A DNA stretch of 64,000 nt from Lentinula raphanica (GCA_027919835.1 JANVFP010000006.1:1240001-1304000); one strand, 5' to 3'. Positions 50,241 through 62,397 are shown, numbered from the stretch's first letter. The notes: generated by a model from the letters alone, not told the origin. Numbers and translations are program-made.

Positions 50241-52523
50241 ATGAACGACGCCCGCAGGAAATCTGCTCTCCCATTCTCCAGCGACACCCATGCAAATATG
50301 CGCTCTGGAATTCCACAACCTCTAACGGCAAAGAAGCAGACAAATCGAATGTCTCTTGCGGGTTCAGCAACTCGAAACCCATATCCTGCACCACCAAGCA
50401 CAAATCCACGAAACTCAATATTTCGATCTCAGAACACCAATCCGTTGTTGAACAGCACATCTAAGCCGCATCTCGGGAGAACGCCGTCGAGCAGGTACGT
50501 AAAACTTTCTCCAGTGACCTTTTGGGGCTCTGATATTCTTCTTGAAAGCACTCGACGTGTATCGTTATGGGCAAGCGGATCTGGGACCACCCCCATGCCT
50601 AGTTCGAGTCAATCGCAAAAGGATCCTCGTCCTATCAGAGAACGTCCTTTTCAGAACAAAGAACGGTCAGACATCCTGAACTTTTGCCATGATTTGGGTT
50701 TAGACATCAGCATGGCTCAGCTGCTGAACATACAACGCAAAGATTACCGCACTATATTCGAGTTCCTTGTGGAACTACTAGATCCATGTTATCCCATCGA
50801 CTCAACAGAGAAATTCGAGGATACATTCATTCCCGCACTGAAAACTCTTGGATATCCATATGCACACACAATAGATAACAAATGGTTGGCCGCTGTGGGT
50901 AGCCCCCATACGTGGCCACATCTTTTGGGTGTATTACACTGGTTAGTCGAAATGTGTAAGGTGAGCTTTTGTTTGCACGCCCCACGAGTGAGATTGACTG
51001 CTTTCAAAGATGAAAGCACAATATTCCACGAGCGGGCATAACACCTTGCAAGACCCAGCCAATATCCCAGAGGAATTCCAGGATCCCTTCGATCGTCGTG
51101 CTCTTGCATTCGACTACTACGAAAAATGTTATGCTATATGGCTAGATCACATCGACGAATTTGACGAGCCGAATGAACAATTGGAAGATCGATATGGTCT
51201 GCTATCTCTCCGGATTATGTGATGTTCAGAGCTAATATAGGTGATAGCTAAGAAAAACCAACGTGTACAGAAGGATGTTGAGATCAAGAGCCAGCAGCTG
51301 GACGAAGCGAAGATTGAATATGACAAATTGACGAACGCTGCTGTTCGCATTTCCGTGCTATTCGTGTCATGATTGCTACTAAAATTCTCTGTCGGAACAG
51401 GCTCCAATCTCCCTGCTCGAGGAAGAGAACAAGACACGCGTTAGTGACGCCGAGAAAATGCAGATAGTTCTACAGAAATGGGAAGCTCGGAGAAACAAGC
51501 TGAGCGTAGCCATTGCTACAGAGAAAGCCGACCTGGCCAAGAAAGGTACAGGTCCTCCTTCCCTCAAGTTTGACCTTTAATGATGAGATGCAGAGGAATA
51601 TCTGGCAAATCTCAAGTCGGAACAAGAGCAACTCCAGAATGTCGTCAAAGAACAGAATTTATCACCAGAAGAGGCCAGTAGAATGACAACCGACTACGAA
51701 ATGTTGACGCGGACCGTCGAGGACCTCAAGCAGAAGATTTCGGATACGGAAAAAGTCGTCATGTCGCTCGAAGTGAGCCTGACAAACCGCGTGTCCGGGG
51801 CCGAAGAGGTTCTACATACGTATAATCTAGCACTGTCAACACTAGGCCTACTACCGCCTCTGTCCGCTTCCGATGTCAATCTCACATTAGAGTTGAACAC
51901 AGCAGCTTCAGATCCTGACCAACTCCTTGCGGGCTCGGACATTCGGAAGGTCATCAAACCTACTCTGAACTCTGTTGCAGAATCCAAGCGTTCAACTCGT
52001 GCCGAAGTGGAGAATGAACGTATTCGAGTCGATCACGAAATCGAACAATTGACTCTCGAGTGCGACAATGTCGAGGACGAGATAACTCAACTGGAAAAAC
52101 AAGTTGCATCAGTGAATGAACAAGCGATCGATCTACATAATGTAAGCTTCAACGGTATTCACTGAACGATGGCTCGCATAACTCATGATTGTGTATAGGC
52201 TGCCCAGCGAGAAGCTCTTCAATCGAACGAGTCGGCGAGACAGATGGAGCAAAAGCTCGCCAACGCACGAACTGCCGCAATTGCCAACGGAATGGGTGCC
52301 AAATCGCGGCTGCATCAATTGCAGTTTGAGTGAGTTGAATACGTTCTTGCTCAGTCTGATCTTACTCACCTTTCTCAGCTATCGTGAACAAGTTGAACGT
52401 GTAAACAGACTCAAGGATGAGACTGTTCGCGCTATCATCAAGAGCAGCTCAGATATAGCTGAGTTTCGGGGTGAGGTGGCCAAGAAGTTGAGGGAATTAC
52501 GGGAGTGTGCAGAAATGGATTGA
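50241..52523 (+). CDS. NDC80: kinetochore protein Ndc80/Hec1
   Basis: Microtubule-binding subunit of the Ndc80 complex. A basic, disordered N-terminal tail starts MNDARRKSALPF. The calponin-homology domain then shows RPIRERPFQNKERSDILNF, LVELLDPCYPI, FIPALKTLGYPY and WPHLLGVLHWLVEMCK. The hairpin region (YYEKCYAIWLDHID) follows, then several exons of long coiled coil (QLQNVVKEQNLSPEEASRM, TEKVVMSLEVSL, LTLECDNVEDEITQLEKQV). The product is about 640-660 residues with a stop at 52521-52523. All splices keep the frame. The gene is divergent from MOG1. Confidence 0.92.
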
Positions 52524-53424
52524 ACTAGGTTAATGTTTCCGCTTTCTTTCATCTCATGTTTACCTCCTGTTGTACAGAACATTATATATGCCATCATTTA
52601 TAATCGGTCCATATGGTCGGTATTTCACTTTTCCAGTGACAAGGAAAGGCTGATCTTTGTTCAAAAGGGAACCACCCTGCGGTCAGGACATAACTGAGTA
52701 CTACATATTACTTACAACTAGTAGGATCTACTCTTTCACCAAAGGCCCTGAAGGGCCTTCTACAACATTTATTTTGTTTGTGGCTCACGCCGGCGTCGAG
52801 ACTGATTTTTTGGACCTCTAGACCAACTCGACGATGCAATCTTGATCCTCCAACGCTGAACGTTCATCTCTCATCGTGGGAACTCCTGCCTCCGGTAATG
52901 TATAATTCTGCGAGGAATCTACCCACTTTAGTAAAATTCTTTGCCAAGTTCCTAAGATTGGATGGATGAAACTATGCAATCTGAAGCTATCCACGCGTGA
53001 GGTCGAATTTCCTGGTTATCAGTCCCTATTCCATGTCCAAGGGTACAAGGTGATTGATCCAATCATCCAGTGCCATTCCTAGTTCAAGCTATGATCAAAC
53101 CCGAGGGCACGGAAGCCTCATGGTTATTAATACGAATTTGTGTCGAGCCCGGGAGTATTCCAATGTTATGGTCCTAGGCAAGTTCAGTGTAACCTCAATT
53201 ACCGGACCTCATCTCCCCTCGGTCATTGATGAACCGAGAATCGTTCCAGTCGCCTGGGACTCCATGGACGCTACCGGAAAACAATTCCCTCTGCATGTCT
53301 TATCTATTCTGTGTTGCATCATCACCTCTCAACCTTTAAGAGGAGATGCCAAACTTCCCTCGCATCACTGCCAGTTCCACTCCCTCGTCCGCTTTAATAT
53401 TCTTTCTGCGGTTTGCTCTTCACA
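52524..53424. other. intergenic, NDC80 3' region and TmpA promoter
   Basis: About 900 bases. It holds a hairpin, AAGGCCCT-GA-AGGGCCTT, at 52742-52759. A 128-codon frame at 53054 lacks motifs and is probably leader or promoter of the next gene. Confidence 0.5.
52742..52759. terminator. strong hairpin downstream of NDC80
   Basis: Two eight-base inverted arms (AAGGCCCT and AGGGCCTT) with a two-base centre, about 220 bases after the NDC80 stop. A role in 3'-end formation is only a guess. Confidence 0.3.
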
Positions 53425-55661
53425 ATGGCGTCAGATCTAAAAATCGAAACAGAGAAAGTATATGATGATCCAGAGAAAGGAACAGCCGATGCTATCGTTC
53501 CAGTGTACCCTCGGGACGAAAAGCAGCTCGAGGTTGTCCAGTATCTCGAGGTCAAGAAAAGTGAAACCAAGGAGGCTCCCAAGAAACCTACACCCAAACC
53601 AAGAAAGAAAGTCTCCAGGTGGATACGCTTCAAGATCTGGTTTAACACTTATCGGTACACACTCCTTCCGTTCACCACCTTCTGGAGGGTATGCTTATAC
53701 ATTTTCAGGAAATTCTTTTGTTTTACATTTGGGCTTAACATGATCGGTCTTGGTTTGGCGGCCTCGGGACATTTCCCCTACGCTATCCAACAGTCGGGTG
53801 CGATGGTCGTTGGGAATTTGAACTTTGCGATCTTAATGCGGAACGAGATTTTTGGTCGAATTTTGTACTGGATTGTGAACACTGCGTTCGCTAAGGTAGT
53901 CCATTGATCGCTCATGAGGTGACGAATTTTCTGTCTGAATATTTTGTATAGTGGACGCCTCTGTGGTGGAGATTAGGATGTACATCTGTCCTTCAGGTGA
54001 GGTTTTTGGTCTCCTTCCATGTGCTTGTGGTGGGTGTGCTTATACCGTGGTCAGCACTTGGGTGGTATACACTCTGGTTGCGCCCTATCAGGAGTTCTAT
54101 GGCTGCTCCTCAAAGTCGTTAACGCTTTCCGCTCGCATCAACTACAGCACGATGCAGTCCTCGTAATGGGGGTGGTGACTAATTTTGCAGTCATGATCAG
54201 CGCTTTGAGCGCATTTCCATGGGTTCGAAACACCCACCATAAGTGAGCCCGAAGCCTTCTTGAAATCGGTGTCCTAATTCTAACCATATCTAGTGTGTTC
54301 GAACGTCATCACCGCTTCGTGGGCTGGATCGGCCTTCTCTCTACCTGTAATGCTTCTGATTGACCTGCTCTAATAGAGTATACTTATGCATTATACTAGG
54401 GGCATTCGTTATTCTTGGTGACTGCTACAATGGCGTGACCAAAACTTGGGACTTGAGTGGTGTGGATCTTATTCACCACCAGGACGTTTGGTTTACGATT
54501 GGTATGACTATATTGTGAGTCCATGATCTTGTCATAGTCTGTTTTGAAATTGAGCCCGTTAGTATTGCGTTACCCTGGATCTGCGTGCGTGAAGTCCCGG
54601 TCGACATCGAACTGGTGAGTCCGATACATTCAGTCTATTCGAAGCTCACCTTTAAAACCCGTCGATAGCCTTCTCCCAAAGTTGCGATTATCCGTTTCGA
54701 GAGGGGAATGCAACAAGGTCTTCTTGGTCGTATCAGCCGCTCTTCCATTATGGAGTATCATGCTTTTGGTATCATTTCGTACGTGGAGATGTCTTTAGTA
54801 TTATGAATGTGGCTAAACAATCCTGCCGCAGAGAAGGCAAGCATGCAAAGTATCACTACATGATCGCTGGTGTACAAGGTTGGTCTTCATGCTTTTTGCT
54901 TCCCATGGGTTTTCCAATTCGTTTGACTTGCAGGGGATTTCACAAAGAGCCTCGTCAATGATCCTCCTAGGACTCTATGGACCCGTCAAGTCAAGGTAGT
55001 GCTTTTCTGATCCTCCTGGCATGCATCTATCTCAGGGTTCTCATGTGCAGTTCGCTGGTGTATCAAACACTTCCACGCTCTACAAGCGTGGCATTCGTAT
55101 TTGTACAGGAACTGGTATCGGGGCCGCCCTGTCCACCTGCCTGCAGTCTCCAAACTGGTATGTCTGTTCTAATTTGAGCCTATATCACGATTAACTCACA
55201 CGAATTCAAGGTTTCTCATATGGATTGGTTAGAGCGATTGATCTTTTTTATAAAATACTTGGCCTGATTTTCCTCTAATAGGATCCGACCAGGAAAAAAC
55301 GTTTGGTCCCACTATCTCCGGTCTTATCCACCGCCATCTCGAACCGGAACGTCTAGTCTTATGGGACAGTAAGAAGAGGGGTGGTCGACCTGACACCATG
55401 AAGATCTTGAAGGAGGCATACCACACCTGGGGAGCGGAAGGTATGTTTCGGGAAAATGGTCTATCGATAACATAACTCGACTGACTACTCATTGGCGCAT
55501 ACAGTCGTATTCATCACCTCCAACTACATCGGTAATACAGAAATAATGGAGGGATGCAAAGATGCAGGAATTCCCGTGTTCGGCACGCTATGGGACTTCG
55601 TAAGTAATTTCGACAAACGGGGTTTCTCGAAACACCACTGAAGTTCTTTTCTCACTAGTAA
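53425..55661 (+). CDS. TmpA-like integral membrane oxidoreductase
   Basis: A gene with about ten introns encoding a membrane flavoprotein-like protein of roughly 480-500 residues. It is related to Aspergillus TmpA, which affects asexual development, and to C-termini of some adenylate-forming reductases. A soluble basic N-terminus (MASDLKIETEK) leads to membrane helices: FNMIGL-type FGLNMIGLGLAASGHFPYA, TPLWWRLGCTSVLQ, HLGGIHSGCALSGVLWLL and LSAFPWVRNTHHNVFERHH. The oxidoreductase-like part follows with VAIIRFERGMQQGLLGRISR, HYMIAGVQGDF, GIRICTGTGIGAALSTCLQS and VVFITSNYIGNTEIMEG. The family ends GTLWDF; here a gtaagt donor follows that F, and the acceptor at 55658 is directly followed by TAA. 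Confidence 0.85.
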
Positions 55662-56102
55662 TTTTATCTTGCTCGTTATACGCTCTGTTCTTTGCTGAGT
55701 GATATCATACAATCTAGAGGAAACCATATGAATGCGGATATACATCATAATTCACGACGGGGACTATTGTCATAGTAGGATTCTGCAACCAATGTAGCTT
55801 TTTGACTGTTCTTCTCAAGATCGAGGGAGGATATGTTGGATTTCAGGTACCCGGAATTCTGGGGCGGTATCCATGTCGGTGGAAGATACTGATACCGATA
55901 CCGATTGCATAATCACACAGCCACGTTACGAGTCCGGAATGAAATGAAGGAATCGTCCTATAGCCCGTTTGCCGTGGGAAAAGTGTCAAAAATTGCCCTA
56001 TTTGGTTTCATTAAAAATTGCCTCTTTTGGATTTTTTTCACCAAATTGGGAATGGAATCCTCAGTCACGCTTTCTCTATTCACGTGTTATAGAGCGCTCT
56101 AG
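55662..56102. other. intergenic between TmpA-like gene and PPR remnant
   Basis: No gene was recognised. A short tandem of gatacc/gatact lies near 55886-55903. The 5' end of the PPR remnant may extend into this stretch. Confidence 0.4.
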
Positions 56103-57411
56103 CACAGCCACAACTCATCCGATTTCTTCGTTCTGACCGTGAAGTTGCAACTTCAAGAAAAGGTGCGTATGATAACAGGCGAATTCTGAGCGCTGCCATT
56201 ATAATACAGGAAGCCTCCAAAGAGTACAAAATCCTCTCATTCTCTGAACAAGACCTTGCAACGTTCCATGAAGATATTCTTGCTCATCCAATTTCCGCAA
56301 ATCTTGTCGATACTGATACAGATGACAACACCGGAACCAATCCCGGTTTAACTGCATCAACAACCAGAACAATTTCTGATGAACAGTATCCCACTGATCT
56401 GAGTGTTCTGAAGGATGTCCATCGACGATTGGGTTTCGGCATCGACTCGGATGGAACAGGGACTACGGTGACAGGACCACTGCCTCACCGTGTTGTGAAT
56501 CGACTAGACCACTTCTTGGCAGAGCTCGAGCGGAAGGCCCAAAGGATCAATTAGGCTATCTCCGTCAATTCTTTGTCTTCCACTGTCACTTCTCCAATGG
56601 ATGAGTCGACCTACTATGATGGCTCGAGCTTGCTTCGATTACCTGTCCCTCTTCTCTCAACATCAGAATGGGAAGCTCTTGTTAGGACCGGCGTCCATGA
56701 TCGGGATGCAGGCATTGTTGAAGAAGTAGTCGGATTGATGAAAGTGAGCCAATTCTCTCCGGTTGACTGACATTTTATCCTGTCCTTTCTCATTTCAATA
56801 CTTACATTCACTTCTTTCCTAGCACTGCAACCTTCCAGTCCCAGAATACCAATTGAATGCACTTCTTCAGCTGTACATCAAGGCTAGGGACGTTACAATG
56901 TTTGAAATGTGTCTGGAGGATGGTTCATCTCAGTTCATTGTTGTTTCAATGCGATGTCAATAAATGATGTCAATGTACGAAGTTTGCTGACACGTCTTTC
57001 AACATAGGCTCCATTCCACCATCTATGCAACGCCATCTCCACATAAATCTTCACCTGTCCTGCACACCACAAAATATCATCCCTTTATCTGCATTGGACG
57101 TCCTACATGCTTATGAAACGAAGGGTATCCCCGCCCCAATGAAGACGTACAGTAAAGTGATAGGGAGGATGTTTGCTACTGGGTTATCTAGCCACGATGA
57201 TGAAAGCCTCTCGCTTTCAGACCCTTCCTCACTCTCATTTGCAAAATACACATCGCCGGCCCTTGCACACGCCAAGCCTGGGTTCTTTTCTCTCACATGC
57301 GTTATGTTGCTCATCCAAATCCTGACGTGTTCCTCTATTATACAAATGATCAGAGCCTGTGCTTACCCTCATACCCCAAATTCAAATTTTTTATTCCAGC
57401 TGCAGCTATAA
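56103..57411 (+). pseudogene. broken pentatricopeptide-repeat (PPR) protein gene
   Basis: Coding blocks of a mitochondrial-type PPR protein, in order: PQLIRFLRSDREVATS, then FSEQDLATFHEDILAHP, VNRLDHFLAELERKAQ, LSTSEWEALVRTGVHDRDAG, then PVPEYQLNALLQLYIKARDV. The last blocks are SALDVLHAYETKGIPAPMKT, FSHMRYVAHPNPDVFLYY and MIRACAYPHTP. PPR proteins bind organelle RNA. An in-frame TAG is at 56552-56554. Frame shifts are needed near 57272 and 57347, and the similarity ends at about 57411 with no repeat array after it. The TAG could be hidden by a 60-base intron ending caattag, but the later frame shifts could not. The first exon is not identified. Confidence 0.62.
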
Positions 57412-58388
57412 AGCTTCTTACATGTGTATATAATGACATTCCGGACGAGTATATGCCACGCGCGAAGCGCGATGGCCCACTTCCGCACGTCCCTACTATA
57501 GGCGCTCAGCAGCTCTGAGCAGCGAGGACTGAGTGGCTTGCTTCAAAGTTGAATATTGCTGAATTATTACTAGTGCATATATAAGTATTATCATTGAGGA
57601 GCATAATGTGTGTGAGAGAGCAAATGCCAGAGCATATTGATGCAAGCAAAAGTAGTGAACTTGCAACATTTTTCCAGTAAGTAATTCATTCTTGGTTATT
57701 AAATCAACCTCGTTCAATGGTCCCAGTCAACCGTTGGACCATGCAAATAAAGTTTCAGGACAGTCAAATATATTGCTCATCTTGAGTAAGTCTCGAGAGT
57801 CGAGATGTGTACATTGAGCAGGTAAGCGCCTAACGGCGCTAAATTCAAGTCATGCAACCGGCCAGTATCCTTGGATTGCCTTTTATGTATCATTTCGAAA
57901 AAATTCAACTTGTAAAGCTCATCTTGCTCGCTGGCACACAAAAAGGATAGTCAAAAATCAAAAATTACACTCTCTACATGGTGAAAATTATTGGAGGCCT
58001 AGGAACCAGAAAATATCCCTAAAATCTTACTTATAACCGCACAATCTGCAGAATCCAAGATGTGTTAATTATTGTTGTTGTAGGAATATTGTGAACAACA
58101 TTTTGCTCTCATAATATTCACAGTACCAGTGCAGTACATGCTAGCTATGAGCAAAGAGGAATAGAGTACTATGACAATGACAACAATGCTTTCTTTCTCT
58201 TTCCTCTCTTTCCTTTTTAGGAAAATTTCCTTTTTGAATTAATTTTTATTTCACCCACCGACATCGCTATCGGGCCGGAATTCTCGTGTGATCCCGACAA
58301 CAAAACAATCAATCGAAGAGGAAGACGATAGAGGAGCTTTAGCCATGTGCTTAGCTCGTTCTCCAAAGTTATCTGGCACTACCGAAGA
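57412..58388. other. AT-rich gene-free gap with small inverted repeats
   Basis: About 980 bases with no supported gene. It holds small hairpins: GCTCAG/CTGAGC at 57504-57520 and AGCGCC/GGCGCT at 57825-57840. A pyrimidine-rich tract lies near 58185-58220. It may include an insertion that cut the PPR gene, but no element could be named. Confidence 0.4.
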
Positions 58389-59735
58389 TCAATTTTGAAG
58401 CAAGCTTTGGCCATATGAGCCCATCCAGCTCCAGCGGCGATTTGGATCAATGTGAGCGTTAGGCTGTAGATGCATCCTGCGGCGTGCGCATTCAGATACT
58501 ATTCGTGCAATATTCCGCGCGTCCTTGATGGGTTCGTGAGAGTGTGGTCATACGGAGAGGATGTTTACTAACGTCTATACCAGAATGGTTTCGCCCTTGA
58601 AATCCAGGTAGCCCGAGAACTCGAAGCTGATTGTTGATATTGAGAGATGGTCGGTGCGGGTGGCGTCCCTTCTAGTATAGCACGTACAAGACATTGCGAG
58701 TGATTATTTTTTTTTGTCAACTTACGAGCATTGCCCTCATTTTTTTGCCTTGATAATTTTGCGATATATACCAATCAGTGACCATCTTATTAACATCGAG
58801 AACATCGCCCTTTAACCATGTGGGTATTTCGATCTGGCCGTGGAATTAATACCTTTCTTTGTTCAGAAAATATCTTCGGCGACTTACTTTGGATATAAAG
58901 CATTGCTTTACGACAAAGTCTCGCACATCGTAAGGTCCATCTGAGCACCAAGAGAACCGTGACAAAGGGTTACGAGATTTCTCATCGAGTAGACCATGCT
59001 TGACCAAGAAGTGAAAAACAGACTCCAATACTTGCGTAAAGCTTGGGGCGTTGTCCACCTGAGCCTAAAGGCATGAAAAAAAAATAAGTCAATATAGTAT
59101 ATTCGAAGTTTGGCTAACCTGATTGATACCGGTGAGTTCCGTACAGAACTTGGTGAGAGTTGGCCTCCACGAGGGTTTAACAAAACTGCGGAATTCATCG
59201 ACGACTTCCAGTTCACGCCTGTCCTTATCGTCTTTCCACTTCATGAGACACACAGGGAACTCCTACCACACACATGAGTCATTCAAGAATGTCTCCGCGG
59301 AACAGATTCATACAATGATCTCGTTAGGATAGTCGAAACTTGAACCATGTTCGCATGTCCCTTCGACGTCGAGAACAAGGAATGCATCATAAAGTTGTTT
59401 GTATTCAGCCTCTTCTTGACCATTTGGCATATCTTGGTCATTCTTTGCACCATTGGCGGCATTCTGAACTATAATGGCAATGTGAGATAAGAAAAGGATG
59501 TTAGTATACCACGTTGAAGTCGTGTTACCCAGATACCACTACCTTGAGCCTTGACTACTCCTTTGACTCGCATGTTCGAGGTTCGAGTCTGTCTTGATCT
59601 TCGGAGGTACAATAAGGAGCAAAGGAGTACCAATGCCACAATGAAGATTGCTGTCCTTGAAAGCTCTGCGAAATCAGTCATGCAAACTTCTTCAAGTGAA
59701 TGGTCAATGAATAGTACAGTGAGCGCCGTGAGCAT
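58389..59735 (-). CDS. ERI1/Snipper-type DEDDh 3'-5' exoribonuclease with N-terminal membrane segment
   Basis: RNase of the ERI1 class, which trims histone mRNA ends, 5.8S rRNA or small RNAs in other organisms. The exonuclease core reads AFLVLDVEGTCEHG (first Asp and Glu), YPNEIIEFPVCL, FCTELTGINQAQVD, RFSWCSDGPYDVRDF (second Asp) and RNHSGIDDARNIARI (His and last Asp). All five DEDDh residues are present, after joining exons with a last intron between GID and DAR. The product ends WMGSYGQSLLQN at 58389-58391. ATG 59735 gives 64 residues before the first intron (exon 59543-59735) that include a hydrophobic helix, AIFIVALVLLCSLLYL, followed by RRSR. Later in-frame ATGs (residues 19 and 55) exist; the last would remove the helix. 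Confidence 0.82.
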
Positions 59736-59826
59736 GGTACTGAATTCTAATTGGCACGGACCGTCAAACCGTTCTTTGAATTCTTCTTTGTATTTCTTCA
59801 TCCTCAGTAATTCTCAAAATCGCACC

Positions 59827-60921
59827 ATGACTATAGGTGGAGGTGGGGACGATCTGGATGACTTCGTGCTTGACGATGAATACTTTGCCCCCTCGGGAGA
59901 TGAACTCGATGAAACGGAAGATACTCCTTCCCAGGAGGATCGGCCTGTCGCCTCTAGTTCTTCGAACATCGCCGACGATGCTCAAAAGACGAAGAAACGG
60001 AAGCAACGAGAGAAGAATAAAGAACGCAAAGCAAAGGTGAGCTACTTTTGTCAGTTTAGATCGTGCCCCATGTTAATAACGCAAAAATGTCAGCGACGAA
60101 AGGTCATTGAATCTGCAGAATCAGAACAGCCTCATTCGATAGCACAACGGAGTCCTCATGAATTGGCTGAATATATGAGTGCAATGCAAGCCAAGACCTT
60201 TGACAAGTCTACTGCTTTGGAACTGGAGGACATGCGGATACCAGGCATGCAAAATCCCAGTGGCCATATTGATGTTTGATATTCATCGTCTGCTCTAGAT
60301 ACGTCTATTGCAGATACGACTAGCTGGACAGGACCTAGGACATTGGACTATTTGTCTGATTTTATCATCAAAAGTGGGCGCTTCATCGCTTTCCCCAAGC
60401 TTTCCTAAACTCAGATCTTGTTCAAGCTATCCCGAACCTCCATACGCGATTGTCTCAAAAGTCAAAAAACCCAGGATCACCCACTCTTCTGTTTATAACA
60501 GGGGCAGCTCTTCGAGTGGCGGATGTTACGAGGATACTGAAGGACAAGCGGCTTCGCGGAGACAAGGGTGGAGAGGTAGCGAAACTATTCGCCCGCCACT
60601 TCAAATTAGCTGAGCATTGCTCGTACCTCAAACGCACGAAAGTTGGTGCCGCTGTTGGGACTCCTGGACGCATTGGGAAGCTCTTAATCGAGACAGGTAT
60701 GATATGATCTTGATTCTTCTCACTGGTTCTTACATTGTTCAGATGCTCTAACGATATCCGCACTGTCCCATATCATGCTGGATATTTCTTTTAGGGATGC
60801 AAAGAAGCGAAACTTACTCGACATCCCGGAAACTAGAGACGAGGTGTTCAGAACAGTATTGGGAGGGCCCAAGATTTCGGAGGCTATATCATCGGGGAAA
60901 ATACAACTCGTTCTATTCTAA
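59827..60921 (+). CDS. CMS1: Cms1, subunit of the 90S pre-ribosome (U3 particle)
   Basis: Ribosome-biogenesis factor with a degenerate helicase-like fold. An acidic N-terminus (MTIGGGGDDLDDFVLDDEYF) leads to a Lys/Arg-rich run (KTKKRKQREKNKERKAK), a likely nucleolar signal. HSIAQRSPHELAEYMSAMQA, TLDYLSDFI, PTLLFITGAALRVADVTRIL, VAKLFARHFKLAEH, VGAAVGTPGRIGKLL and ALSHIMLDISFRDAKKRNLL follow. GTPGRI corresponds to the DEAD-box TPGR motif, but there is no Walker A, as usual for the family. The stop is at 60919-60921. Its ATG lies 91 bases from that of the ERI1-type gene on the other strand, and its end lies 76 bases from the stop of the RFC gene. Confidence 0.88.
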
Positions 60922-60997
60922 CCTTCGCGGACGTGCTCTCACATGTTGAACTATCTCTGTGTACACTCTAATCACAAGTTACTGTATCGTTAACATT

Positions 60998-62390
60998 TCA
61001 TGTGACGGCTTTATGAACCCGAAGGGCTACTTCAAGTATCCAGAGCTCCTCGTCTGCGCCATCACAAAGTGCCTTGTCTGCCTCCGCGAATATGAGAGCG
61101 CAGCTAGATTTATGTTTTGCATTCAAGGTAGGATGTGAGACTACAATGTCATGGACCTCAAGCATTCGAAATCAATACGTTAACCGACGTTCCAATAGGA
61201 TCAAGACTCACTTGTAGCAGTATTTGAGATGCGGAATAGCCTTCGCGAATGATTTCCCTCACTTCAGTCCTGATGCGGTTGAAACCAGCGTTCCCGAGCT
61301 TATTCTCCACATCAACTTGCATATCGGTTCCTACCTCAACTCCTAGAGTTTGTACAAACCTATGAATGACTACGTCTGGGACGACGCCTGCAATCTCTTG
61401 AATATCCCGGGGAGTTATCAGTGTCGGAGGTTCACTGGATGAGGAAAGCCTGTGGGCAGATTGAAGGTAGGTTATGGCTCGTCGCAGGTCCCCAGCAGAC
61501 GTGGAAATCAAGGCTGAGATGACGGAATCATCTATTTGTATACCTTCCTCGGACGCGATATGGGCCAATCGAGAAGACGAGGATGAATGATCCAGAGGGG
61601 TAAAACGGAATTTGGAACACCTGGAAGCCAACGGTTCAATAATTCTGTAAATCATCGATGAATTGTTGAAACTCCCGCATGATGATGAGAAACAGAAAGA
61701 ACCTAGTCACGTAATTGCAAACCAAACAGAACCTCGTTATCCTCGCGTAGGTTTCCATTATCCTCCGTAAAGCACCTTGTGCATCCTGAGTCATCGAATC
61801 TGCTTCGTCAAGAATGATAATTTTGTAAGGCGGACATGGATATTCTTTGCCATCGGAGGAGACTGTTTGTGCGCGAGGGGTTTGTCGAGCAAAATTCTTT
61901 ATTTTGTCGCGAACGATCGTTATTCCTCTTTCGTCCGAAGCGTTGAGCTCAAGGACGCGATTCCGGAAGTTATCAGGTCTAACGGAGGATGAGTATGAAT
62001 GACCACAAACACACACAGATACTGCACACAGACCCAAAAAGCTGTCTTGCTAAAGCTAGGATCGTAGACGTCTTCCCAGTCCCCGGTGGTCCGTAGAAGA
62101 GCATGTGAGGTAGCTGCGCGAGTAAATAAGATTCTGAGCAAAATTCTACGCGTATTGCGTACATTCGTAGAAGATAAGGTCTTGCGCAACACAGCGACAG
62201 TATGATCCTGCGCCGAGACATCATCAATAGTTTTGGGTCGACTGGAGAGGTATCATGAGTGAAAACCGTGTCTCTTGAGGAAGTCACTTTACTATTTCTC
62301 GACCCATGGCTGCAGAGCGGGATCGACGACGTGTTTTGGTGTTGATTTGGCAGTTTGAGGTTGTGGTTTGAAGAAAGACGCCATACCCAT
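60998..62390 (-). CDS. RFC2: replication factor C subunit (yeast Rfc2 / human RFC4 class)
   Basis: Clamp-loader subunit that helps place PCNA on DNA. It starts [15 protein letters not shown] at 62390, or two codons later. [19 protein letters not shown] is joined over an intron. Walker A is [16 protein letters not shown], followed by [11 protein letters not shown], Walker [11 protein letters not shown] (DEAD), the arginine-finger box [20 protein letters not shown] (SRC motif) and [14 protein letters not shown]. The helical C-terminal part ends LHD-like VHDIVVSHP and [19 protein letters not shown] at 60998. RFC2-class assignment rests on QPWVEKYRPK, the long [17 protein letters not shown] insert and [14 protein letters not shown]. 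All motifs are intact. Confidence 0.92.
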
Positions 62391-62397
62391 GGACAAA

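Noticed and set aside
53054..53440. 128-codon frame upstream of the TmpA-like gene
   Set aside because: No motif. It ends at the TmpA start region and fits leader or promoter DNA.
56494..56553. A 60-base intron that would remove the PPR in-frame stop
   Set aside because: It would delete the coding-like stretch LDHFLAELERKAQ and does not explain the two later frame shifts, so the gene is treated as broken.
59571..59587. GTTCGAG repeated, resembling a tRNA T-loop
   Set aside because: It falls inside the first exon of the ERI1-type gene and no cloverleaf can be built around it.
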